Below are positions 1 through 6,052 of a stretch of 7,692 nt of DNA, one piece after another. This DNA is from Candidatus Methanomethylophilaceae archaeon. GTDB taxonomy: Archaea > Thermoplasmatota > Thermoplasmata > Methanomassiliicoccales > Methanomethylophilaceae. Numbering within the stretch: the first letter of the stretch is position 1; the number at the start of each line of letters is the position of its first letter. The notes under the pieces were generated by a model. It did no database searches. It saw only the letters and a program-made list of their open reading frames with translations, and was not told the origin of the DNA. The position numbers and the translations under genes were made by a program. Location: positions 1 through 7,692 of the forward strand of contig JAFSYZ010000199.1 of NCBI GenBank assembly GCA_017455785.1, in the 5' to 3' direction.

Positions 1-69
1 GATCGCTGCAACTACGACGACCACTACGGCGACGATGACTATGATTTTGGTTGAGCCTGTTAGGGCCAT
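1..69 (-). CDS. N-terminus of an exported or membrane-anchored protein (partial)
   Basis: Reading down from an ATG at 69, 23 codons stay open to the window edge. They begin MALTGSTK and continue as a run of Ile, Val and Ala: a short basic N-terminus and a hydrophobic core, as in a signal peptide or signal anchor. Three bases upstream lies AGGTGAT (plus-strand positions 73-79), a seven-base match to the archaeal anti-SD sequence, and a strong TATA box (109-116) is correctly placed. The start is therefore well supported although little protein is visible. The substrate-binding protein at 1507 has the same kind of Val/Ile-rich N-terminus, so a second binding protein is possible, but any secreted or anchored protein would fit. 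The function cannot be named. It is transcribed divergently from the antiporter at 304. Confidence 0.65.
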   Translation of the reverse strand, partial: MALTGSTKIIVIVAVVVVVVAAI

Positions 70-72
70 GAT

Positions 73-116
73 ATCACCTGGATATGCATTCGGTTACGAA
101 ATTCGTGATTATAAAA
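73..116 (-). promoter_or_regulatory. Archaeal promoter and ribosome binding site of the leftward gene
   Basis: On the minus strand TTTTATAA (109-116) is a good archaeal TATA box. A transcript start about 25 bases downstream would fall near 87, giving a leader of roughly 18 bases that contains the SD sequence AGGTGAT (73-79) before the ATG at 69. The perfect palindrome ACGAA-A-TTCGT (96-106) lies between TATA box and inferred start, where an archaeal repressor would block polymerase. The TATA call is direct; the operator role is inferred. Confidence 0.6.
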
Positions 117-128
117 TAGACATAACAG

Positions 129-150
129 TGTTGTATGTATGTACACAACA
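129..150. promoter_or_regulatory. Inverted repeat in the divergent promoter region (possible operator)
   Basis: The half-sites TGTTGT (129-134) and ACAACA (145-150) are perfect inverted repeats separated by 10 bases, and 8 of 11 positions are symmetric over the whole 22 bases. The element lies between the leftward TATA box (109-116) and a rightward TATA-like CTTATAT (154-160). It could therefore control both directions. No regulator is encoded in the window and the site does not match an operator consensus I recognise. Confidence 0.35.
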
Positions 151-192
151 TGTCTTATATGGAACAATTAACACAGTATGGGTGGAATATCC

Positions 193-232
193 AATCCAAA
201 AAGGATTCTACGAGGGGGCCGTATAGAATCCT
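193..232 (+). promoter_or_regulatory. Leader segment with two mutually exclusive hairpins
   Basis: AGGATTCTA (202-210) pairs perfectly with TAGAATCCT (224-232), giving a 9-base-pair stem with a 13-base G-rich loop. The core of the same left arm, GGATT (203-207), can instead pair with AATCC (193-197) across a loop of five A. The two stems cannot coexist, which is the layout of a switching RNA leader. A rightward TATA-like CTTATAT at 154-160 would start transcription near 182, and a run of five T lies at 258-262. The segment is either part of a long antiporter leader or a small RNA ending at the T run. It matches no riboswitch class that I recognise. Confidence 0.4.
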
Positions 233-303
233 AGTTGTTAAAGGAATCGTCAGGTAATTTTTCCGATGCGTACAGTTAAGTCATATATTACGTATGGGTT
301 CTC

Positions 304-1272
304 ATGGATGTTGTTCTTCTGGGGATACCGATAGGCATCGTCATGCTCTACTTCGGTTCCGAATGGCTGGTCAAAGGTGCAAAATCCCTTGCATTAAAGT
401 TAAGGATAGCACCTTTTGTCGTCGGCCTGACAGTTGTGGCATTCGGTTCATCCGCACCGGAGATGGTGACATCCATCGTTTCCTCGAACAATCCCAGTAT
501 AATTTTGGGGAATGTCATAGGCAGCAACATCGCGAACATAGGTATCGCCATCGGACTTGCGGCATTGATTTGTCCGATGGTGGCCAAGTATGACTCGATG
601 AGGATAGAGATCACGACGATGGTGGTGATATCATTCGTGATGTTGCTCATGATGGTCATAGATGGAGTGACGTTCGTGGAAGGTATCGTTCTGTTCGTCA
701 TCCTCTTCTCCTTCATCTTCATGGTCTATAGGATGAAGAAGGGGGATGAAGAAGGTCAGAAATCATATGTCGCTGAATTGGATGAGGGGGAGGTCCGTAA
801 CAAGTGGAACAGTTATCCCGTTCTCATCGCCCTGATAATCATCGGTCTGGTCCTCCTTTATTTCGGAGCACGTTTCTTCATCGATGGATCGGTAAGATTG
901 GCCCTCATGTTCGATGTATCGGAATTCGTTATCGGTCTTCTTGTCGTCGCTCTAGGTACGTCACTGCCGGAGATCTGTATCTGTCTAGTGGCCGCGAAGA
1001 GAGGGGAGAACGAGCTGGCGGTGAGCAATATCGTCGGGAGCAACATCTTCAACATATGCGCTGTGTTGGGGATAGGTGCTATGCTGACGACTATACCGTA
1101 TACCGATGCTGTGATGTACTTCCACATGCCGGTGATGATATTCCTGTCCGTGTTGATGTTCCTGATGGTGAAATGTAAGAATATGATCAGCAGAAGATCG
1201 GCGATGTTACTGTTAGGAGTGTATGTCGCATACGTGGCTGTTCTTTTCCTTGTACCTTCGTTATCAATGTGA
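304..1272 (+). CDS. Calcium/sodium antiporter, CaCA superfamily (YrbG/NCX_Mj-like)
   Basis: This 322-residue membrane protein should exchange Ca2+ (or a similar cation) against Na+ or H+ across the cytoplasmic membrane. It shows the two inverted alpha repeats of the family. Alpha-1 is at about residues 41-80, with the metal-binding GSSAPE motif (Glu53) and GSNIANIG; alpha-2 is at about 211-255, with GTSLPE (Glu223) and GSNIFNI. Glu53 and Glu223 align with the Ca2+-liganding Glu54 and Glu213 of Methanocaldococcus NCX_Mj. Asn250 stands where NCX_Mj has Asp240, as in YrbG. A charged cytoplasmic loop at about 143-168 separates the halves, and length and ten-helix pattern are normal. The ATG at 304 keeps the whole first helix. 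No SD sequence precedes it, but AT-rich sequence lies at 276-290, so the mRNA may be leaderless or start far upstream. It appears monocistronic. Ion specificity is inferred from the family. Confidence 0.93.
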   Translation: MDVVLLGIPIGIVMLYFGSEWLVKGAKSLALKLRIAPFVVGLTVVAFGSSAPEMVTSIVSSNNPSIILGNVIGSNIANIGIAIGLAALICPMVAKYDSMRIEITTMVVISFVMLLMMVIDGVTFVEGIVLFVILFSFIFMVYRMKKGDEEGQKSYVAELDEGEVRNKWNSYPVLIALIIIGLVLLYFGARFFIDGSVRLALMFDVSEFVIGLLVVALGTSLPEICICLVAAKRGENELAVSNIVGSNIFNICAVLGIGAMLTTIPYTDAVMYFHMPVMIFLSVLMFLMVKCKNMISRRSAMLLLGVYVAYVAVLFLVPSLSM

Positions 1273-1274
1273 TG

Positions 1275-1295
1275 TCTTTTCGGAACTCTATTTTC
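1275..1295 (+). terminator. T-rich stretch after the antiporter (possible archaeal terminator)
   Basis: Directly after the TGA stop, two short T runs (1277-1280 and 1291-1294) occur, and another run of six T at 1367-1372. Archaeal termination often needs only U-rich RNA without a hairpin, so these are candidates. The evidence is weak, because no stable stem accompanies them. I see no gene in the rest of 1273-1436. Confidence 0.25.
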
Positions 1296-1436
1296 CATGT
1301 TCTGATGCTACACTTTCCGTAACGAGCGTAAAAACCACAATCCTCTGGAGGCAGTATATGTAGGTATTTTTTCTGGACAGTATATTCAGTATCTTCTACC
1401 ATGTCATGACCTTTTACCGTTTGAGATAATGCACCG

Positions 1437-1500
1437 TTTATATTACAACAGATAATATCAAATCCTGCAGAACGTTCGTATCATCACGAACGGTGGAGGA
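1437..1500 (+). promoter_or_regulatory. Promoter, leader hairpin and ribosome binding site of the ABC importer operon
   Basis: TTTATATTA (1437-1445) is a good archaeal TATA box, predicting a transcript start near 1467 and a leader of about 40 bases. That leader holds a perfect 7-base inverted repeat, CGTTCGT (1473-1479) and ACGAACG (1486-1492), with a 6-base spacer. Its right arm ends just ahead of the SD sequence GGAGGA (1495-1500), which is 6 bases from the ATG at 1507. The repeat could be a DNA operator just downstream of the start, or an RNA hairpin that affects ribosome access. Control by metal or ligand is plausible for such an operon but is not shown. Confidence 0.5.
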
Positions 1501-1506
1501 ATAACA

Positions 1507-2607
1507 ATGGAATTCAAGAAAATGATCGTACCTTTGGTGGTCATTATCATATTAGCGGCTGTCGTGGTGGGTGTGGTCGTCTCACAGAACAACAACAATG
1601 CGCCGACCGAGAAGACCGTGGTTGATGCAAGAGGTAGGACGGTGACCGTCCCGTCCAATGTCGATAAGGTCGTATGTCTGTCCGCAGGATCGGTCAGATT
1701 GGTATCATATGTCGCCGGAATCGATAACATCGTAGGTGTCGACTCTATGGATTCAGGCGCCAAAGGGTCACCAGCCAACTACTATTTTGCGACATACCGT
1801 TGTGCCTATGACATCAAATCACTCACCGATGTAGGTTCGGAGGAGAATCAGAAGGCCATCATCGAAACTGGCGCGCAGGTCATATTCTCTTCCAAGGAGG
1901 ACACAGGTGTCCTCGACACATTGCAGAAACAGACAGGTATCCCCGTTGTCGCAGTGAATGCAGAAGGAAATGTCACGATCAAGGACAAGGAGTTCAAGGA
2001 CAATATCGAGATCGTAGCCAAGGTCATGGGCAAGGAGAAGCGCGGAGATGATCTTCTGAACGGAATCAACACCATGGTCAGTGAGATCGATGGTTATGCG
2101 AAGAAGGTCACCTCAAAGGCGGATTGCTATGTGGGCGGTATGTTCTACATGATGAAGGGTGACCTCACAATGACCACAGGCAACTATCTGCCGTTCGATA
2201 TGGTATCCGCAAGGAACACCATGCCTGATATCAACAACGGTAACCCGTATCAGACCGATATCAAAGGGATAGTGGACAGCGATGCCGAGTTCATGTTCAT
2301 CGATTGTATGACCAATGCTGTCAGCAAAGAGATGTTCGAGGAGAACAGGGACACACTCAGCGTGTTGGATGCAGTGGCCAACGGTGACATCTACTCACTG
2401 TTCGCCTACAAGTACTACGGTACGAATTGGGAGTCCGAACTGTACAATGCATACTATATCGGAAGTGTGCTGTACGGTGATGTGTTCGATTACAATGTGA
2501 AGGACAAGATCAACTCCGTGCTAGAGCTGTTCTACCCTGACACAGGATTGAACTACGACTCCCTGGCCCAAAAACAGAGTCCGGGTACCGTAAAGCTGGA
2601 TTGGTGA
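1507..2607 (+). CDS. ABC importer substrate-binding protein (iron-chelate/heme/cobalamin class)
   Basis: This 366-residue protein belongs to the class III periplasmic binding proteins (Periplasmic_binding_2 type), which capture siderophores, heme or corrinoids outside the membrane and deliver them to a FecCD/BtuC-type permease. A basic start (Lys4, Lys5) precedes a hydrophobic segment at about 6-26 and an Asn-rich spacer (27-31). There is no lipobox cysteine, so it is probably held by an uncleaved signal anchor. The mature part opens with the typical VVDARGRTVTVP strand (about 38-49), followed by the first lobe and a long connecting helix near 170-195. The YYGTNWESELYNAYYIG stretch near the C-terminus resembles methanogen iron-binding-protein homologues. 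The start is fixed by GGAGGA 6 bases upstream. It is the first gene of a three-gene operon. Iron chelate, heme and corrinoid cannot be separated from sequence alone. Confidence 0.9.
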   Translation: MEFKKMIVPLVVIIILAAVVVGVVVSQNNNNAPTEKTVVDARGRTVTVPSNVDKVVCLSAGSVRLVSYVAGIDNIVGVDSMDSGAKGSPANYYFATYRCAYDIKSLTDVGSEENQKAIIETGAQVIFSSKEDTGVLDTLQKQTGIPVVAVNAEGNVTIKDKEFKDNIEIVAKVMGKEKRGDDLLNGINTMVSEIDGYAKKVTSKADCYVGGMFYMMKGDLTMTTGNYLPFDMVSARNTMPDINNGNPYQTDIKGIVDSDAEFMFIDCMTNAVSKEMFEENRDTLSVLDAVANGDIYSLFAYKYYGTNWESELYNAYYIGSVLYGDVFDYNVKDKINSVLELFYPDTGLNYDSLAQKQSPGTVKLDW

Positions 2608-2615
2608 AAAAGAGG

Positions 2616-3692
2616 ATGAAGGGTTACAGGATCTATGATGATTCAGAGGAAGTATCCTCTACCGAGGTCGACTACAGGAAGGATGTCCACGTCAGGATGA
2701 GGTGGATAGTCCTTTCCGCGATAGCGGTGGTCATCATACTGTTCCTGACCCTGATCCTCAGCAATCTTGATTACAGCATATCCGACATAATCGGCGCCTT
2801 GTTCTCCATGGACAGGGACAGCACGATCGGGAAGTTCATCTGGAACATCGATCTTCCAATCGCCATAGGAGCGTTGATCGCGGGTGCCGGACTGTCACTC
2901 TCTGGTTGCGTCATGCAGTGCATCCTGAGGAACCCGTTGGCCTCGCCATACACGTTAGGATTGTCCAATGCGGCGGCATTCGGTGCAGCTTTTTCGATAA
3001 TATTCCTGACCGGCGGGATGGTATTCAACTCGGTGATAGGTGACTACATCACACCTATAGTGGCCTTCATAGCGACGATGATCGCGACAGGGGTCATTAT
3101 CGTATTGACAAGGGTCACCAAGATATCGTCCGAGACGATGGTCCTCGCAGGTATTGCGGTGAGTGCGATATTCTCCGCCGGTATCACCCTGATGCAGTAC
3201 ATAGCCGATCCGGTACAATTGAGTCATATCGTATCATGGATGTTCGGCTCGGTATCCTTCGCTAATTGGTACTGGGACGCCTTCCTTCTGGCAGTATTGA
3301 TCCTGATATTCGTGTTCTTCTACTATAACAGGTGGAACATGAACGCCATGGGCGCAGGAGATGACGTGGCCAAGGGATTGGGCGTCAATACCGACAGGTT
3401 CCTGATCCTGGGTCTGATCATGGCATCGGTCATGGCCGCCATGGTCGTATGCAAGTTCGGTGTCATAGCGTTCGTAGGGTTGCTCGGGCCGCATATAGCG
3501 AGGATGGTCGTAGGGGATGACCATAGGTATCTGATTCCTACGTCGGCATTATTCGGAGCATTGCTGTTGATGGTCGCGAACCTTGTCGCCAATAATATAC
3601 TGTCGCCGATGATCCTGCCGGTGGGATTGCTCACATCACTGTTGGGAGGTCCGGTATTCATCTATCTTCTGATCAGGAGGTGGAGATCATGA
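2616..3692 (+). CDS. FecCD/BtuC-family ABC importer permease
   Basis: This polytopic inner-membrane subunit of about 358 residues would form a homodimeric channel for the ligand delivered by the 1507 gene product. Recognisable family blocks are SGCVMQCILRNPLASPYTLG near the first third, the MVLAGIAVSAIFSAG and SWMFGSVSFANW segments in the middle, and the C-terminal GVIAFVGLLGPHIARMVVGDDHR, which includes the coupling helix that contacts the ATPase. I chose ATG 2616 because GGTGA (2603-2607) lies 8 bases before it. GTG 2604 would overlap the upstream TGA as GTGA, and TTG 2601 is also in frame; both are less likely. An acidic cytoplasmic tail (about 1-28) precedes the first helix. Two normally conserved charged motifs are changed: RLPR reads D79-LP-I82, and the C-terminal D-x-x-A-R block reads N-LVA-N. 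The frame is intact and the length normal, so the protein should be functional. Confidence 0.92.
   Translation: MKGYRIYDDSEEVSSTEVDYRKDVHVRMRWIVLSAIAVVIILFLTLILSNLDYSISDIIGALFSMDRDSTIGKFIWNIDLPIAIGALIAGAGLSLSGCVMQCILRNPLASPYTLGLSNAAAFGAAFSIIFLTGGMVFNSVIGDYITPIVAFIATMIATGVIIVLTRVTKISSETMVLAGIAVSAIFSAGITLMQYIADPVQLSHIVSWMFGSVSFANWYWDAFLLAVLILIFVFFYYNRWNMNAMGAGDDVAKGLGVNTDRFLILGLIMASVMAAMVVCKFGVIAFVGLLGPHIARMVVGDDHRYLIPTSALFGALLLMVANLVANNILSPMILPVGLLTSLLGGPVFIYLLIRRWRS
3675..3682 (+). promoter_or_regulatory. Strong SD sequence that fixes the ATPase-methyltransferase start
   Basis: AGGAGGTG is a near-perfect anti-SD match lying inside the last codons of the permease, 6 bases before ATG 3689. The ATG overlaps the permease TGA (3690-3692) as ATGA, so translation is coupled. 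This argues against the earlier in-frame GTG at 3680, which lies within the SD itself. Confidence 0.7.
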
Positions 3693-5086
3693 TGCTGCGT
3701 ATCGCGGACATCACATTCTCATACGATTCTGTCGGGACCATATCGGGGATAACATTCGAAGCTAAGGAAGGAGAGGTTGTCTCGATCCTGGGACCCAACG
3801 GTGTCGGGAAGTCGACACTCCTCAAGTGCATAGATGACATACAAAGGCCCGCCACAGGTACAGTGGAGGTGGACGGTTCGTTCACCAGGGATATGACCAG
3901 GTCCGAGATATCCAAGGTCATAGGCTATGTTCCGCAGGAATCCTACAGGTCCGGGAGCACTGTTTTCGAGTCCGTTCTGATAGGACGTAAACCGCACATC
4001 TCATCGGACGTCACGGACAGTGATGTGAGGATGGTGTCCCGTATAATCGATGTGATGGGGCTGTCGCAGATCTCCCAGAGGAGGGTCGATGAGATCTCAG
4101 GAGGGGAGTATCAGATGGTTCAGATAGCCAGGGCGCTGGCACAAAGGCCCAAGGTCCTTCTCCTGGATGAACCCACGAGCAGTCTGGATCTCAGGAACGA
4201 GTATGAGATAATGCATCTGATATCACACATCGTCCGTGAGAACTCGATGACCGCGGTGATGACGAACCATGACCTGAATGTCGCTTTGAGATTCAGCGAC
4301 CGTTTCATCCTGATGAAGGATGGAAGGATATTCGCTGCCGGAGGGGAGGAGGTGATCACGCCAGAGATCATCCGCTCAGTGTACGGGATAGATGTCAGTG
4401 TCGGCATGGTCGACGGTCATAAGGTCGTGGTGCCCAAAGAGGTGCATCACGAACTGTCCGACAAGGTCCTGGATTTCCTTTCGAGAAGGAAACGCAATCC
4501 CAAACAGAAGGAGTTCTTCAATGACAGGGCGGATGATTGGGACAGCATGTCCATCCATGATCCGGTCAAGGTGGAGTACATAACGGATCTGCTTCAGGTA
4601 AAAGGTGATGATTCGATATTGGACGTCGGTACCGGGACCGGGGTGATGATCCCCCATTATCTGGACAGGTTGGTCGACGGACATGTGACCGCTGTGGATT
4701 TCTCAGAGAACATGATCGCCATCGCAAGATCAAAATATCCCGAGTCTGAGAGGTTGGACTATAAAGTGATGGACATCTACGATCTCGATGATGTCGACAG
4801 ATTCGATAAGGTCGTTTGTTACTCTTGTTTCCCTCATTTCCCAGATCCCATGGGGGCGATAGAGGTGATGTCGCGTTCCATAAAGAAAGGCGGTTCGTTC
4901 TGCATCGCGCATTCGTCGTCCAAGGAGCATATCAACCATGTGCATGAGACGGGGGGTTCTGAGATATGCACGGATTACCTTCCGGAGATGGATGTGATGT
5001 GCGAGATATTCCATGTGAACAATCTAGAAGTTACATTCACCAGGGATGATGACGACTACTACGTCGTGATCGGTAAGAAGGTTTGA
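3689..5086 (+). CDS. ABC importer ATPase fused to a class I SAM-dependent methyltransferase
   Basis: This 465-residue protein has two domains. Residues 1 to about 250 form a complete FepC/BtuD-type ATPase: Walker A GPNGVGKST (35-43), Q-loop Gln83, signature SGGEY (137-141), Walker B with Asp160-Glu161, and switch His194. This domain should power the importer. A basic linker (about 262-280, with RRKRNPK) leads into a Rossmann-fold methyltransferase of the UbiE/Methyltransf_11 type (about 284-465). It shows motif I LDVGTGTG (311-318), the acidic residue Asp337 in AVDFSENM, a CYSCFPHF motif (377-384) and a His-rich stretch (His408, 414, 417, 419). Known ATPases of this type are about 250-280 residues, so the second half is extra. 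The frame runs through the junction without a stop, and I see no well-placed internal start. It is the last gene of the operon. The methyl acceptor is unknown; an imported metallophore or tetrapyrrole is my inference. Confidence 0.93.
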   Translation: MMLRIADITFSYDSVGTISGITFEAKEGEVVSILGPNGVGKSTLLKCIDDIQRPATGTVEVDGSFTRDMTRSEISKVIGYVPQESYRSGSTVFESVLIGRKPHISSDVTDSDVRMVSRIIDVMGLSQISQRRVDEISGGEYQMVQIARALAQRPKVLLLDEPTSSLDLRNEYEIMHLISHIVRENSMTAVMTNHDLNVALRFSDRFILMKDGRIFAAGGEEVITPEIIRSVYGIDVSVGMVDGHKVVVPKEVHHELSDKVLDFLSRRKRNPKQKEFFNDRADDWDSMSIHDPVKVEYITDLLQVKGDDSILDVGTGTGVMIPHYLDRLVDGHVTAVDFSENMIAIARSKYPESERLDYKVMDIYDLDDVDRFDKVVCYSCFPHFPDPMGAIEVMSRSIKKGGSFCIAHSSSKEHINHVHETGGSEICTDYLPEMDVMCEIFHVNNLEVTFTRDDDDYYVVIGKKV

Positions 5087-5088
5087 AC

Positions 5089-5979
5089 TCAGTCGTGATC
5101 GGGATTGTGGATGTTGAACGGGTTCACGTGCACCATCACATGTTTCACCGCAGGGATCTCCCTCTCAACGCGTTCATGGACGTTCTCCGCTATCTCGTGT
5201 CCCTGTTCCACGGTGAGGTCGCATTCCACGCATATCTCCAGGTCCACGTAGATCTTGTTTCCGAACTTCCTTGTGTTGATGCAGTCTACACCTCTGACGC
5301 CTTCGGTGTCGGCGACAATCTCACGTATTTCCTCAATCACACAGTCCTCGCACGCCGTATCTACCATCTTGTCGAACGCATCCCTGATGATACCGTATGC
5401 CAACTTGATGATGAACAGACAGATCACTATGCTTGCGATCGGATCCATGATCGGGAATCCCATCATGGCTAGGCCGATTCCTATCAGTGCAGCAATGGAT
5501 GACAAGGCATCGGAACGATGGTGCCAGGCATCGGCTTTGAACGAATCCGAATCCATGATCTTCGCATAATGCATGGTGTATTGATACATCAGTTCCTTCG
5601 TGACTATGGAGACCACTGCCGCCACCAATGCGATTGCTTCGGGTGCCTGTCCGTAGTCACCGGAGATGATCTTGTTGATCCCTTCGATCCCGATGAAAGC
5701 ACCTGTCAGGAACAGGATCGCACCCAATACTATAGATGCCACGCATTCGAAGCGCTCATGGCCGTACGGGTGGTCATGGTCCTCCTTCTTCTGTCCGATC
5801 CTGGCGCCGATGTAGGCTATCACCGTGGCGACTATGTCCGACAGCGAGTGTACCGCATCGGATGTCATAGCGCTGGAATTACCTAGGAACCCGGCTACGA
5901 ATTTGAAGGCCGCTAGAAGGACGTTACCTAGTACGCCTACCGCAGTAAGACGGTTGATTATACTGGTATTATCGCCCAT
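5089..5979 (-). CDS. Cation diffusion facilitator family metal exporter
   Basis: This 296-residue protein has six expected transmembrane helices and a cytoplasmic C-terminal domain. The family exports Zn2+, Fe2+, Mn2+ or similar ions against H+, working as a dimer. The transport site is formed by HSLSD in helix 2 (His44, Asp48) and HHRSD in helix 5 (His153, Asp157; the same numbering as YiiP). The loop motif DHDHPYGHERFE (67-78) is typical. The C-terminal domain (about 209-290) has the usual ferredoxin-like pattern but also carries two CxxC pairs, Cys210/213 and Cys250/253, plus Cys233. No SD sequence precedes ATG 5979, and a TATA-like TTTAAT (6004-6009) would start transcription within a few bases of it, so the mRNA is probably leaderless. 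It could also be read through from the MATE gene 73 bases upstream. Metal specificity is not determined. Confidence 0.93.
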   Translation of the reverse strand: MGDNTSIINRLTAVGVLGNVLLAAFKFVAGFLGNSSAMTSDAVHSLSDIVATVIAYIGARIGQKKEDHDHPYGHERFECVASIVLGAILFLTGAFIGIEGINKIISGDYGQAPEAIALVAAVVSIVTKELMYQYTMHYAKIMDSDSFKADAWHHRSDALSSIAALIGIGLAMMGFPIMDPIASIVICLFIIKLAYGIIRDAFDKMVDTACEDCVIEEIREIVADTEGVRGVDCINTRKFGNKIYVDLEICVECDLTVEQGHEIAENVHERVEREIPAVKHVMVHVNPFNIHNPDHD

Positions 5980-5981
5980 AG

Positions 5982-6016
5982 ATTTCGTAACACTAACATG
6001 CGGATTAAAGTGTTTC
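5982..6016 (-). promoter_or_regulatory. Putative promoter and inverted repeat before the CDF exporter
   Basis: A TATA-like TTTAAT lies at 6004-6009 on the minus strand. AACACT (5989-5994) and AGTGTT (6009-6014) form a perfect 6-base inverted repeat around the space between the TATA element and the start codon. Such a site could bind a repressor. The sequence GTTACGAAAT (5982-5991, minus strand) also occurs at 93-102 on the plus strand, in the promoter of the leftward gene at the window edge. Function is inferred from position only. Confidence 0.35.
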
Positions 6017-6052
6017 TATGTTTTTGATCGATAAGAGGAACACCTAATAATG

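Noticed and set aside
35..226. Open frame of 63 codons on the plus strand
   Set aside because: It overlaps the supported leftward gene and its promoter in antisense, has no ribosome binding site and no recognisable protein features.
1342..1351. CCTC-TG-GAGG small inverted repeat in the intergenic region
   Set aside because: Four-base arms are too short to be meaningful and the position fits neither promoter nor terminator.
1187..1402. Minus-strand open frame of 71 codons reaching into the intergenic region
   Set aside because: About a third of it is antisense to the antiporter, the SD is weak and the translation shows no domain or membrane pattern.
3680..3688. GTG start for the ATPase-methyltransferase
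   Set aside because: The GTG lies inside the strong AGGAGGTG SD; ATG 3689 has ideal spacing and the ATGA overlap.
4440..4560. Frameshift or assembly artefact creating the fusion
   Set aside because: The frame is continuous with normal codon use on both sides, the linker is ordinary, and I found no lost stop with a well-placed SD and ATG for a separate methyltransferase gene. It cannot be fully excluded without related genomes.
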